Below, piece by piece: positions 45,866-54,724 of a DNA stretch of 64,000 nt. Within the stretch, counting starts at the first letter, position 1. Each line of letters starts with the position of its first letter. A model generated the notes under the pieces. That model did not search any database, was not told where the DNA came from, and worked only from the letters and a program-made list of their open reading frames with translations. The stretch is taken from positions 1 to 64,000 of the forward strand of contig CAWJXA010000013.1 of the NCBI GenBank assembly GCA_963846715.1, given 5' to 3'. The position numbers were made by a program, and so were the translations under genes. The stretch is from Bog-257 sp963846715 (GTDB lineage Bacteria; Acidobacteriota; Terriglobia; Terriglobales; Acidobacteriaceae).

Positions 45866-46396
45866 GTGAAGAAACTACAACTGCTGCCGGTGGGGACCGT
45901 AAATGCTCCGCTGCTCGATTGGCTGCGGCAGGAGCTATACCATAAATTTCGTGTGCCTACCGAGATCGTGGGGCCCGCCATCGATCCCTCGTTCGCGCGC
46001 CACGCCGAACGCCAGCAATATCACTCCTCCGAAATCCTGGCCAGGATGCAAAGATACGTCAACGGCAGCACCTGGCGCCTGGTCGGCATCACGGAACTAG
46101 ATCTCTACATTCCAATCTTGACGTTTGTCTTTGGGGAAGCTCAACTTAGTGGGAATGCTGCAGTAGTTTCTTATCACCGTTTGCGGCAGGAATTCTATGG
46201 ACTACCGCCGGATACAGATGTTCTCGCGAATCGTTTATTGATCGAAGCCGTGCACGAACTGGGACACACGTTGAGCCTTACCCATTGCCACGACTATCGC
46301 TGCGCCATGGCTGCCGCCCACGCGGTGGAGTGGATCGACATCAAGGACAGCGGCTTCTGCGAAGATTGCCTTTCGCGGGTCCTGCAAGCCGTGTAG
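45866..46396 (+). CDS. amzA: Archaemetzincin-like zinc metalloprotease
   Basis: 176 aa, cytoplasmic, no signal peptide. The zinc site HELGHTLSLTHC, followed by a CAM motif, is the archaemetzincin form of the HExxHxxGxxH consensus with extra cysteines; CEDC near the C-terminus may bind a second zinc. An aminopeptidase-like activity is assumed for the family. It starts with GTG at 45866. It stands alone between the redox two-component system and small genes. Confidence 0.85.
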   Translation: MKKLQLLPVGTVNAPLLDWLRQELYHKFRVPTEIVGPAIDPSFARHAERQQYHSSEILARMQRYVNGSTWRLVGITELDLYIPILTFVFGEAQLSGNAAVVSYHRLRQEFYGLPPDTDVLANRLLIEAVHELGHTLSLTHCHDYRCAMAAAHAVEWIDIKDSGFCEDCLSRVLQAV

Positions 46397-46429
46397 GCCG
46401 CCCCACACAATCGCGCTGATCCATTGTGA

Positions 46430-46573
46430 TCAGTGCTTGGCCGGCTTTGGCTCGTCGCTCCACTTGCCGCTGAATAATTTGCCACGATGCTCGGCGACCA
46501 TCGCCGTAATACCCATCACGCCCATCACCAGGAAGATGATGAAGAAGACTACCGCAATCACGAGGATTGGCAT
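46430..46573 (-). CDS. Small membrane protein (47 aa)
   Basis: Begins MPILVIAVVFFIIFLVMGVM, one long transmembrane helix, then a charged tail ending KPAKH. The clean hydrophobic/charged layout and an in-frame stop make a real gene plausible. Function unknown. Confidence 0.45.
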   Translation of the reverse strand: MPILVIAVVFFIIFLVMGVMGITAMVAEHRGKLFSGKWSDEPKPAKH

Positions 46574-46750
46574 ACCACACCTCTAGCCCCATTCTGCGTG
46601 GCTCCTGAACTTGCTTCCGTGATTGCGGTCACAGGTGGGTGTGAGTTATGCGGAGCCTATCGCGGGTTCGAGCTGCGGCAAGAACAGAGTGGCAATGCGC
46701 CGCGAGGCGAGTTGTCCCGGGAAGAAAACAGAGCCCGCGCAGGCGCCAAT

Positions 46751-46996
46751 TTAATCCAAGGCTGCGATCTGCGCGTCGAGGCCGGCCAGCGTTCGGCGCA
46801 GCAACTCGGAATAACGCTCGCTGTCGCTCCGCTCCAGTTGCTGAAGCACCTGCTTGCGTGACAGCTCCAAATCAGATTTCTTCATCTGGAGTTGTATTTC
46901 TGCAGCCGAGGAGGAACGATTTTCGTTGCGGGAGGGTTCGGAATCAGACTCTTCTATTTGCGCTTCTACAGACTTACTTTCCCAGCCACGAGCCAT
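46751..46996 (-). CDS. Small hypothetical protein, helical
   Basis: 81 aa, beginning MARGWESKSVEAQIEE. The sequence is strongly charged and helical with heptad-like spacing (QLERSDSERYSELLRRTL), suggesting a coiled coil. I recall similar short proteins in Acidobacteriota but cannot name a family. Confidence 0.5.
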   Translation of the reverse strand: MARGWESKSVEAQIEESDSEPSRNENRSSSAAEIQLQMKKSDLELSRKQVLQQLERSDSERYSELLRRTLAGLDAQIAALD

Positions 46997-47180
46997 ACTT
47001 GGATTATAGCGCCGCGAGTACCATACGACGCCACAAAATCAGCGCCTAAACGATCGGGCTTTTTGGGGCACCCCCGTTTATTATTCGCGGCTCGGTTTGC
47101 CAGTTTCGACGCTTATTCCCGAATTGAGACGTCTCTTTTCGGATGGTCCAGACATTCATTGACGCGAGGTACCCAAAGAG

Positions 47181-47912
47181 ATGATGATTGTGGTAACCAT
47201 TGAGCGGTTACTAGCCAATGCACGTATGCGCATCCTGGTTGTAGAAGACGACGCTCCGCTTGCTAGCTTTGTCCGCAAGGGCCTGGAGGCAGAACACTAT
47301 GCGGTTGACGTTGCCTCCGATGGCGAGCTAGCCAGGCAAATGGCTCTGGGGAGCGAATACGATCTCCTGATCCTCGATCTAAATCTGCCTAAGCTCGACG
47401 GCATCGGCGTCCTGAATGCCGTGCGTCCCAAGAAACCTTCTCTGCCCGTGCTGGTCCTCACCGCACGCAGCCGGGTCGAGGATCGTGTGCAATCGCTCGA
47501 CACCGGCGCCGACGATTGCCTCACCAAGCCATTTTCGTTCACCGAGCTATCGGCGCGAGTCCGCGCCCTGCTTCGCCGCGGACCGCGAACCGTTGAGACC
47601 GTTCTTCGGGTGGCCGACCTTAAGCTCGATCGCGTAGAACGCAAAGTCGAGCGCGGAGGAAAACGCATCGATCTCACATCGAAAGAGTTCGCTTTGCTGG
47701 AATACCTCATGCGCAACGCGGGCCGCCGCATCACTCGCGCCATGATCGTCGAACATGTGTGGAATCTCTCTTTCGATACCACCACGAATATCGTCGACGT
47801 CTACATCAACTACCTGCGCAAGAAAGTGGATGAGGATTATTCTCCCCATCTTATCCACACGGTCCGAGGTGTGGGATACGAAATGAGTTCCCACGCCGGG
47901 GCGCCGATGTGA
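47181..47912 (+). CDS. OmpR-family response regulator
   Basis: 243 aa from ATG 47181 (GAGG upstream); ATG 47226 (MRILVVEDD) is the usual family start but has no ribosome site. Receiver with acidic pair VEDD, phospho-Asp in LLILDLNLPK and Lys in CLTKPFS; winged helix at the C-terminus (LTSKEFALLEYLMRNAG, YINYLRKKV and HTVRGVGYEM). It overlaps the kinase-like gene by four bases. Confidence 0.93.
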   Translation: MMIVVTIERLLANARMRILVVEDDAPLASFVRKGLEAEHYAVDVASDGELARQMALGSEYDLLILDLNLPKLDGIGVLNAVRPKKPSLPVLVLTARSRVEDRVQSLDTGADDCLTKPFSFTELSARVRALLRRGPRTVETVLRVADLKLDRVERKVERGGKRIDLTSKEFALLEYLMRNAGRRITRAMIVEHVWNLSFDTTTNIVDVYINYLRKKVDEDYSPHLIHTVRGVGYEMSSHAGAPM

Positions 47913-48571
47913 TTGCACCTGCTTCCGCCAGGGTCGAAGAGATGGCCCTCCGGCGCGACTTCCTGTCGCAGGTGTTTCACGATCTCAGCCAGCCCTTAAC
48001 GGCCCTGCAGTGCTCCCTCGAACTTGCCCTGGTGGGCGATCAAACCCTCGCCGAGTATCGCACTGCTGTGGAAGCCGCCCTGCACAATGCGGAGCGGATG
48101 CGGCGACGGCTGCTGCTGCTGCGGGAGTTGAGCGATGCGGAGGATCCTGGCGATATCTCTGTGCCGGTTGCACTCGATCAACTTTTGCAACAATTGCGAG
48201 AAGACATGCTTCCTTTGTTCGAGACCGCCGGGCGGTCGTTTGAATTGACTTGTGAAGCGGCAGCAGTGCCAGCCAATGAAACCAAGTTGATGCGTGCCTT
48301 CTTCTACCTGCTGGAGTTCCTGCTTCGCTGCGCTTCGCCAAACCACGGCCTCAACCTGATCGGCGCGCACAGCAGCAAGAAACGATTTGATATTTGCATT
48401 GAGGGATGCAGGGCCTGCCTGAACCCCGACCCCGCCGACGATTGCCTCCAGCCGGACTGGACAGGTGAATTGGAAATCGCCCGCCGAACCTTTTGCGCGA
48501 TTGGCGGGGAGCTGAAACGGATGCCTGGGCCGCCCAGTGTTTGGTGTGTGCAATTGCCCTGCCTCAGTTAA
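47909..48571 (+). CDS. Histidine kinase-like protein lacking recognisable ATP-binding motifs
   Basis: 220 aa, no transmembrane segment. The N-terminal half is a DHp-type helical hairpin with the phospho-His box VFHDLSQPLTALQ. The C-terminal half has the length of a HATPase domain but shows no N, G1 or G2 box. It may be a histidine phosphotransferase of the ChpT kind rather than a kinase. It lies between the OmpR-type regulator and the flagellar sigma-54 activators. Confidence 0.65.
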   Translation: MIAPASARVEEMALRRDFLSQVFHDLSQPLTALQCSLELALVGDQTLAEYRTAVEAALHNAERMRRRLLLLRELSDAEDPGDISVPVALDQLLQQLREDMLPLFETAGRSFELTCEAAAVPANETKLMRAFFYLLEFLLRCASPNHGLNLIGAHSSKKRFDICIEGCRACLNPDPADDCLQPDWTGELEIARRTFCAIGGELKRMPGPPSVWCVQLPCLS

Positions 48572-48685
48572 GCAAAACCGACGGGGCGGTGCGTCTCGTC
48601 GTGAGCGTCATAATTCTTCATTTTCCTAGCGACTTCTAATTTGCTCCTAATCGATTTCTAAGCTTGAGGGACTAAAAGGGTTTTC

Positions 48686-49843
48686 ATGATGACCACAACA
48701 CAGCCCTTTTACTCCCTTGATCCGGCGGTGATTGTAGCCAGTTCCAACTCCGGCCTTCGCAAGCAGATCGTCCAGAACCTGTTGCTGTCGCGCATCTCCG
48801 CGGCTGAAGCGCTGGGCGGGGCCGATGCCCTGGGAAAATTGGAGAGCAGCGAATGCCAATTACTGTTCCTCGACCGCAAGCTGCCCGACCTGGACGCGGA
48901 AGAGTTGCTGCAGATAATTCATCACCGTTTCCCGGGAATTGATGTGTTGCTGCTCGACGATGCCGGCAATCCGGCGCTGCCGTCACAGTGGCGCAGCGCC
49001 GGGGCACACCTGCTCTTTGACCGTATGGGCAGTTGGCGGGGGGCGGAGACGGCGATGGATACAGTGCGCTCGCCAGCGACTCCCGCGGTGGAGTCTCTGC
49101 CGGGGATGGTGGGCCGGGCACCCTGCATGCATGCCGTGTGTCGGATGGCCCGCCTGGTGGCCGCGCGCAACACCCCAGTACTCATCACCGGCGCAACCGG
49201 GACGGGCAAGGAGGTCGTGGCCAATGCCATACATAGGCTGAGTGCCCGCGCAGGTAAGGAATTCGCAGTCATCAACTGCGCCGCCATTCCTGAGGCGCTG
49301 TTGGAGTCGGAATTATTTGGCTATGTTCGGGGCGCGTTTACCGGAGCGGTGCAGTCGCGCATTGGCCGCATTCACAGCGCTCACGGTGGAACCCTCTTCC
49401 TGGATGAAATCGGCGAACTGCCGCTGGGTATGCAGGCCAAACTATTACGCTTTCTTGACCAGGGAGAGGTGCAGAGGCTGGGCAGCTCCGACGTCTTCCG
49501 GGTCGACGTTCGGGTGATAGCCGCCAGCAACGCCAACCTCCCCGAGTTGGCGCAGCGCAAACAGTTTCGTGAAGACTTGTTCTACCGGCTCTCGGTCTTT
49601 CCCATTGAGTTGCCAACGCTGGCGCAGCGTCGCGAGGATGTCGAGGCCTTGGCGCGTCATTTCCTTCGGAAGTTTATTGACGAGAGCGCTGGGTTCTCAC
49701 CGGAGGCCATCCGCCTTCTGGAAGGCCATTCCTGGCCCGGGAATGTGCGGGAGCTGCAGCATGTGATCGAGCGGGCCTCAATCCTTGCCGAGGGCGGCCC
49801 TATTCTTCCCCAGCATCTGGCTTTGTCAAGCCACTACGCGTGA
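48686..49843 (+). CDS. Sigma-54 activator with degenerate receiver and no DNA-binding domain
   Basis: 385 aa. The N-terminal receiver-like domain (about 1-110) keeps an Asp in LLFLDRKLPD but lacks the acidic pair (VASSNS). The AAA+ domain is complete: Walker A GATGTGKEVVANA, GAFTGA and FLDEIGELPLG. The protein stops right after the AAA+ domain, with no Fis-type helix-turn-helix. This is the architecture of Helicobacter FlgR. Its place before flgBC suggests a flagellar regulator, perhaps acting with the next gene's product. Confidence 0.85.
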   Translation: MMTTTQPFYSLDPAVIVASSNSGLRKQIVQNLLLSRISAAEALGGADALGKLESSECQLLFLDRKLPDLDAEELLQIIHHRFPGIDVLLLDDAGNPALPSQWRSAGAHLLFDRMGSWRGAETAMDTVRSPATPAVESLPGMVGRAPCMHAVCRMARLVAARNTPVLITGATGTGKEVVANAIHRLSARAGKEFAVINCAAIPEALLESELFGYVRGAFTGAVQSRIGRIHSAHGGTLFLDEIGELPLGMQAKLLRFLDQGEVQRLGSSDVFRVDVRVIAASNANLPELAQRKQFREDLFYRLSVFPIELPTLAQRREDVEALARHFLRKFIDESAGFSPEAIRLLEGHSWPGNVRELQHVIERASILAEGGPILPQHLALSSHYA

Positions 49844-49858
49844 ACGCTATCTAATGTA

Positions 49859-49880
49859 CGGTTGCCGTGATCGGCAACCG
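49859..49880 (+). terminator. Strong stem-loop between the two sigma-54 activator genes
   Basis: CGGTTGCCG-TGAT-CGGCAACCG is a perfect 9-bp stem with a 4-base loop, followed by TCTTGC. It begins 15 bases after the first stop and ends 21 bases before the next start. It may reduce read-through or protect the mRNA. Confidence 0.55.
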
Positions 49881-49901
49881 TCTTGCAGGAGCGCTAGGCA
49901 G

Positions 49902-50909
49902 ATGTTGCCCAGCCCACAGTTCGCAAGCTACTCCGGCGGCGGTTGCCTTCCGCTGTCGTTGGGACCGCGCCGGGAGGCTCCTATCGTCGGAAGTTCACCG
50001 GCCCTGCTTAACGCGCTGGAACAGGCCCGGCAGGCGGCGCGCAGCGACGCCGACATCTTGCTGGAAGCCGAAAGCGGCACCGGCAAGGAACTGCTCGCAC
50101 GCCTGATTCACGACACCAGCCCGCGCGCCGCTCGGCCCTTCGTGGCCATCAACTGCGCCGCCGTCCCGGAAAATCTGTTGGAGAGTGAACTGTTCGGCCA
50201 CGTTCGCGGGGCCTTTACCGGAGCGCTGTCGCGCAACCCGGGGAAATTCGAGCTGGCCCACGGCGGTACGCTGCTGCTGGACGAAATCGGCGAAATGCCG
50301 CTGGCACTTCAGCCCAAACTCCTGCGCGTGCTGCAGGAGCGCGAATTCTATCGCCTGGGCGATGTGCGACCGGTCAGCGTGGACGTGCGCGTGATCGCCA
50401 GTACGAATCGCTCCCTGCAAACTTTGGTTCAGGAAGGGCGCTTCCGCGAAGATCTCTACTACCGGCTGAATGTGATACCGCTGGGCCTGCCCCCGCTTCG
50501 TGAGCGCGGCCAGGACATCATCCAGCTGGCAGAATACTTTGCCGCGAAATTTGCAGCGCCGCAGTCTCCACCGGCCATGAGCGCAGGGTTTCGCGCCGCT
50601 TTGCGTTCCCATCGCTGGCCGGGAAACGTCCGCGAGCTGGCCAATACCGTTCGTCGCGCGGTGGCCTTGTGTGACGGCAACGAGATCAAAAGCGACGCGC
50701 TGCCGACGGTTGCGCCTCCCGCTCTCGGACCGGCGCCCTGGCTCAAGCCTGGTCTGTCGTTACGCGAAGCGGAGAAGGCCTTGCTGGTAATCACGCTGGA
50801 GGCCACAGCCGGCAACCGTACTCACGCCGCAGAGCTGCTGGGTATCAGCCTGCGCAGCGTTCGCAACAAGATCCGCGAACATGGGCTGCCGCCCCGGAGG
50901 TTGGTATGA
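49902..50909 (+). CDS. Sigma-54 activator without receiver domain (FlrC/FlbD-like)
   Basis: About 335 aa from ATG 49902, with AGGAG upstream; a longer frame begins inside the previous gene. AAA+ motifs: AESGTGKELLARL, GAFTGA, LLDEIGEMPLA. A Fis-type helix-turn-helix ends the protein (TAGNRTHAAELLGISLRSVR). There is no receiver. It overlaps flgB by four bases. With the previous protein, which has the opposite deficiency, it may form one regulatory pair. Confidence 0.88.
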   Translation: MLPSPQFASYSGGGCLPLSLGPRREAPIVGSSPALLNALEQARQAARSDADILLEAESGTGKELLARLIHDTSPRAARPFVAINCAAVPENLLESELFGHVRGAFTGALSRNPGKFELAHGGTLLLDEIGEMPLALQPKLLRVLQEREFYRLGDVRPVSVDVRVIASTNRSLQTLVQEGRFREDLYYRLNVIPLGLPPLRERGQDIIQLAEYFAAKFAAPQSPPAMSAGFRAALRSHRWPGNVRELANTVRRAVALCDGNEIKSDALPTVAPPALGPAPWLKPGLSLREAEKALLVITLEATAGNRTHAAELLGISLRSVRNKIREHGLPPRRLV

Positions 50910-51268
50910 GCTTGATCGAGACACCGCTGATTGGCACCTTAAGCCGCGCCTTGGACCTGACCTCATATCGTCAGACCCTGGTGAGCCAAAACGTAGCCAA
51001 CATCGATACCCCTGGCTATCATGCGCGCGATATCGACTTTCGCCAGGAGCTGCAGCGCGCCCTGATCGGCGAGGAAGATGTCAGCGCGACTCCGATGGTG
51101 CGCGAGGTGCCCGGGCTGATCGAGCGTCCCGACGGCAACAATGTCAGCCTGGACCGCGAGAGCCTGTTGATGGCGCAGAACCAGCTCAGCTTTCAGGTGG
51201 ATGTCCAGCTGTTGCGCTCCGAATTCAATCGTTTGCAATTGGCCATCAATGGAGGCAACAGTCAATGA
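50906..51268 (+). CDS. flgB: Flagellar basal-body rod protein FlgB
   Basis: 120 aa. The N-terminal rod motif is RQTLVSQNVANIDTPGYHARDIDF. The ATG at 50906 overlaps the regulator's stop. FlgB forms the proximal rod with FlgC and FliE. The C-terminus is shorter than in enteric FlgB but retains the terminal helix. Confidence 0.93.
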   Translation: MSLIETPLIGTLSRALDLTSYRQTLVSQNVANIDTPGYHARDIDFRQELQRALIGEEDVSATPMVREVPGLIERPDGNNVSLDRESLLMAQNQLSFQVDVQLLRSEFNRLQLAINGGNSQ

Positions 51269-51711
51269 ACCTGTTTGGCCTGTTTCAGATCAGCGGATCG
51301 GCCTTGACCGCCGAGCGGCTGCGCGCCGAGGTCGTGACCAGCAATCTGGCCAATGCCGAAACCACGCGGACGCCCGAGGGCGGCCCCTACCAGCGGAAGA
51401 TGGTGATGTTCAGCGCACGCCCGGCATCGCAGTTTCGTCTGCTGCTGGCGGGCTCGGTCGCGGACGGAGCGCTTTCGCCTGCCGGCGGTGTCGAAGTCAA
51501 CCAGGTGGTCGACGACCCCACGCCTCCAGTACGGCGTTACGAGCCTGGGCATCCCGATGCCGACGCCTCGGGCTATGTCGCCTACCCGGCCATCAACCCT
51601 GTGCAGGAAATGGTAGACCTGATGGGAGCCGAGCGCGCCTATGAATTGAATGCCAGCGCGGTGCAGGCGGCCAAGCAGATGATCCAGCAGTCGTTGCAGA
51701 TTTTGAAGTGA
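51265..51711 (+). CDS. flgC: Flagellar basal-body rod protein FlgC
   Basis: 148 aa from ATG 51265, overlapping flgB (ATGA). Motifs: ALTAERLRAEVVTSNLANAE and the C-terminal NPVQEMVDLMGAERAYELNA of rod proteins. A proximal rod component. Confidence 0.93.
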   Translation: MNLFGLFQISGSALTAERLRAEVVTSNLANAETTRTPEGGPYQRKMVMFSARPASQFRLLLAGSVADGALSPAGGVEVNQVVDDPTPPVRRYEPGHPDADASGYVAYPAINPVQEMVDLMGAERAYELNASAVQAAKQMIQQSLQILK

Positions 51712-51730
51712 AGGGCAGGGAGAAGACGTC

Positions 51731-52033
51731 ATGGCGATCGATGCGGTGAGTGCCGGCCTGCGGATCATGCCCGCGGATCTGCCCAGCACAGCCGCCTCCA
51801 CACCGGCCGCGGGCAAGAGCTTTAGTGACGCCATGGGCGAGGCGGTCGGCGCGGTTGACACGCTGAACCTGGATGCGCGTTACAAGGTGAGCAGTCTGGT
51901 AGAAGGCAATGGGGCTGACGTGCATGACGCCATGATCGCGGTGGAGAAGGCCGATCTCTCCTTTCAACTGATGTTGCAGGTCCGCAATAAGGTGGTGCAG
52001 GCATACCAGCAGATTGCCGGCATGCAGTTCTGA
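51731..52033 (+). CDS. fliE: Flagellar hook-basal body protein FliE
   Basis: 100 aa. Conserved parts: AVDTLNLDARYKVSSLVEG, then DVHDAMIAVEKADLSFQLML and the terminal VRNKVVQAYQQI. FliE joins the MS ring to the rod and is the first rod protein exported. Confidence 0.93.
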   Translation: MAIDAVSAGLRIMPADLPSTAASTPAAGKSFSDAMGEAVGAVDTLNLDARYKVSSLVEGNGADVHDAMIAVEKADLSFQLMLQVRNKVVQAYQQIAGMQF

Positions 52034-52052
52034 AGCACGAGGCTGAAGCGCT

Positions 52053-53699
52053 ATGGACAGCAACCTGACATTGCCGCAAGTGCTGCAGCAGACCAAGGAC
52101 TTCTTGGCCGGACTTTCCGTCCGGCAGCGTCTGCTGCTGGGCGGGGGAGCGGTGCTGGTGGCCGCTACACTTTGCGTCTTCGTGCAACTGATTGCGAAGC
52201 CGGAGTACAAGACGCTGTACTCTGGCCTGAGTGCGGGCGATACCCAGGAAATCGCCGCGCGCCTGGGGAGCAAGAAGATTCCCTTCGAGCAGTCTCCCGA
52301 CGGCGCCAGCATCTCGGTGCCCGCCGACAAACTGGACAGCGCGCGTGTGGAAATTGCCTCGCAACCGATGCCGCACAGCGGGCGCATGGGCTTCGAACTG
52401 TTTGACAAGCCCAACTGGGCAGGCAGTGACTTCAGCGAAAAGGTGAACTACCAGCGCGCGTTGGAAGCCGAGCTGGAGCGCACTCTGCAGACGCTCAGCG
52501 AAGTGGAAGCGGTACGGGTGCACTTGGTCATGCCGGCCGAGTCGTTGTACAGCGAACGTGATCGTGCGGCCAAGGCCTCGGTGACGGTGAAGCTGCGCCG
52601 CGGACGGCTGCCCGAGAGCTCCGACACGGCCATCCGGCAGCTGGTGGCGGGCGCCGTCGATCGGCTCAGCCCGGAGAACGTGGTGGTCATCGATGCCGAC
52701 ACCAACCTGCCATTGGGCCGGTTCGGAGGCAGCGGACAAGGTGGAGCGTCGGAGGTCGATCAGGACCTGGCCAAGCGCGTGGTGGCGACGCTGGAGCCAG
52801 TAGTGGGTAGCCAGGGTGTGCGTGCCAGCGTGCACGTGGAGTATGACCTCAGCTCCGGCGAAGAGACCCAGGAGACCTATGATCCCAGCAGCAGCGTGCC
52901 GCTCAGCGTGACCCGTAGTGAAGAACATCTGGGCAGCGACGCCATGGGGGGCGTGCCCGGGACCAGCAGCAATCTGCCCAACGCCAAGGTGAACACGGCG
53001 ACCAAGTCCAATGCCGAAAGCCATACCTCCAAGGCCGAGAGCGGCACCTACGCCGTAAACAAACTGGTTCGGCACACCGTCCAGCCGCCCGGGAGGATCA
53101 AACGTATCGCGGCCGCTTTGCTGGTGGACGATGCGGTCGAAGTGCAGGAGAAGAACAATCAGCGCGTGGCCACCCGCCGCCGTCGCAGTCCCGACGAAAT
53201 GAAGCAGATCGAAGAATTGGCCGCGGCAGCTCTGGGAATCGATGCCAAGCGAGGCGACCTGCTGGCCGTGGAAAATCTTTCCTTTCAAAACCTGCAGCAG
53301 GACACCCCCGTCGTCCCGACCTTCGTGGAGCGCGTGCAACGCAACCTGCGGAATTGGTCGTGGCTCTTTCGCTACCTGGCGCTCGGCTGTCTCTTCGGCA
53401 GTGTCTATATGCTGCTGCTCCGCCCGGTCAAAAAGCAGCTGCTGACGGCGTTGCGCGAACTCCCTATGCGCCCCCTGGGCAAGAAGCAGATCGCAAGCGA
53501 CACTCCCAGCTCCCCGGCGGTGGCCACAATCTCTTCCTCTCCCTTGCCGGAAGTATTAGACCTGGCAGGTCTGGAAGGTGATCCCTCGCTCAAGAAGCTC
53601 ACCCTTCTGAAGAACCATCTGGTGGAGAAGGTCAAGACGGAACCCGCCGGAGCTTCGCGACTGGTCCAGAACTGGCTGCGGGAGGGTGGCGTCGAATGA
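52053..53699 (+). CDS. fliF: Flagellar MS-ring protein FliF
   Basis: 548 aa, intact. The N-terminal transmembrane segment is LLLGGGAVLVAATLCVFVQL; ring-building motifs follow (YKTLYSGLSAGDTQEIAARL, then KVNYQRALEAELERTL). A second transmembrane segment (LFRYLALGCLFGSVYMLLL) precedes the cytoplasmic tail that binds FliG. It overlaps fliG by four bases. Confidence 0.95.
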   Translation: MDSNLTLPQVLQQTKDFLAGLSVRQRLLLGGGAVLVAATLCVFVQLIAKPEYKTLYSGLSAGDTQEIAARLGSKKIPFEQSPDGASISVPADKLDSARVEIASQPMPHSGRMGFELFDKPNWAGSDFSEKVNYQRALEAELERTLQTLSEVEAVRVHLVMPAESLYSERDRAAKASVTVKLRRGRLPESSDTAIRQLVAGAVDRLSPENVVVIDADTNLPLGRFGGSGQGGASEVDQDLAKRVVATLEPVVGSQGVRASVHVEYDLSSGEETQETYDPSSSVPLSVTRSEEHLGSDAMGGVPGTSSNLPNAKVNTATKSNAESHTSKAESGTYAVNKLVRHTVQPPGRIKRIAAALLVDDAVEVQEKNNQRVATRRRRSPDEMKQIEELAAAALGIDAKRGDLLAVENLSFQNLQQDTPVVPTFVERVQRNLRNWSWLFRYLALGCLFGSVYMLLLRPVKKQLLTALRELPMRPLGKKQIASDTPSSPAVATISSSPLPEVLDLAGLEGDPSLKKLTLLKNHLVEKVKTEPAGASRLVQNWLREGGVE

Positions 53700-54724
53700 G
53701 CACGGCAGCCTCAGCCACGGCCGGTCTCAACGGTGTGCGCAAAGCAGCCGTATTGCTGGTGCTGCTGGGCGAGGAAGCCGCGACTACGGTGTACCGCCAT
53801 CTCAGCCAGTCGCAACTGCAGCGGCTGACCAAGGAAATCGGCGAGCTCAACGGCGTGAAGCCCGAGACCGCGGCCCAGGTGCTGGAGGAGTACTACCGCC
53901 TTAGCCTGACCCAGGACTACCTGGCGCAGGGCGGCGACGAGTATGCGCGTTCCCTGCTGGTGAAGGCATTCGGCGGCGACGGCGCCAAGGCGCTGCTAGA
54001 GCAGGTGAGCCGCGCCCAGGACCTCAGCGCCACCCAGCTCGACACCTTGCAGAAGGCCGATCCGCAGGAGCTGGCACGCTTTCTGGAAGATGAGCAGCCC
54101 CAGACCATCGCGCTGATCCTGGCCTACCTCGATGCCAAGCCGGCTTCGGCAGTCTTGATGAAGTTACCCGAGGCGGTGCGGGTCGAGTCGGTAAAGCGGC
54201 TGGCGCTGTTGCGTAACTTCTCGCCCGAGATGGCGCAAAAGGTTTCCACCGTGTTGCACAAGCGGCTGCAGACCGTGGGCGAGCAGAGCCGGCGCAACTA
54301 TGCCGGCTTCAAGAGCGCCGCCGACCTGATGAACCGGCTGGAGCCGGGGGCGATGAAGTCGGTACTGGATGCGATCGAATCCGATGACGCCAAGCTGGCA
54401 CTGAACATTCGCAACCTGATGTTTACCTTCGACGATCTGTTGGGCGTTCCGGAGAACGGCATTCGCGAATTGGTGGCGAGGCTGGACAAAAAGGTGCTTA
54501 CTCTGGCCTTGAAGGGCGCCTCCGAGGAGTTGCGTAACCATCTGATGAAAGCGATTTCCTCACGCGCCTACGAGATGTTGAAAGAAGACATGGAAGTGAT
54601 GGGGCCGGTGCGGGCTCGCGAGGTCAATAAGGCGCAGCAGGAGGCCGTAGCCGTGGCGCGCAAGCTGGAAGCGGAGGGCAAGATCATTCTGAAACCGGAG
54701 ACCGGCGATGAGTACATCGTATGA
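53696..54724 (+). CDS. fliG: Flagellar motor switch protein FliG
   Basis: 342 aa. Motifs: LLVLLGEEAATTVYRHLS, EDEQPQTIALILAYL (EHPQ-like, here EQPQ) and the charged C-terminal torque helix segment (VPENGIRELVARLDKKVLTL). It connects the MS ring to the switch and stators. Confidence 0.95.
   Translation: MSTAASATAGLNGVRKAAVLLVLLGEEAATTVYRHLSQSQLQRLTKEIGELNGVKPETAAQVLEEYYRLSLTQDYLAQGGDEYARSLLVKAFGGDGAKALLEQVSRAQDLSATQLDTLQKADPQELARFLEDEQPQTIALILAYLDAKPASAVLMKLPEAVRVESVKRLALLRNFSPEMAQKVSTVLHKRLQTVGEQSRRNYAGFKSAADLMNRLEPGAMKSVLDAIESDDAKLALNIRNLMFTFDDLLGVPENGIRELVARLDKKVLTLALKGASEELRNHLMKAISSRAYEMLKEDMEVMGPVRAREVNKAQQEAVAVARKLEAEGKIILKPETGDEYIV

Noticed and set aside
48572..48685. Sigma-54 (-24/-12) promoter before the flagellar activators
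   Set aside because: I looked for TGGC-N8-TTGC in this gap and in the gaps before fliK and fliN and saw no good match.
51822..53339. 505-aa minus-strand ORF
   Set aside because: Shadow of fliE/fliF in the high-GC opposite strand; low-complexity His/Arg-rich translation.
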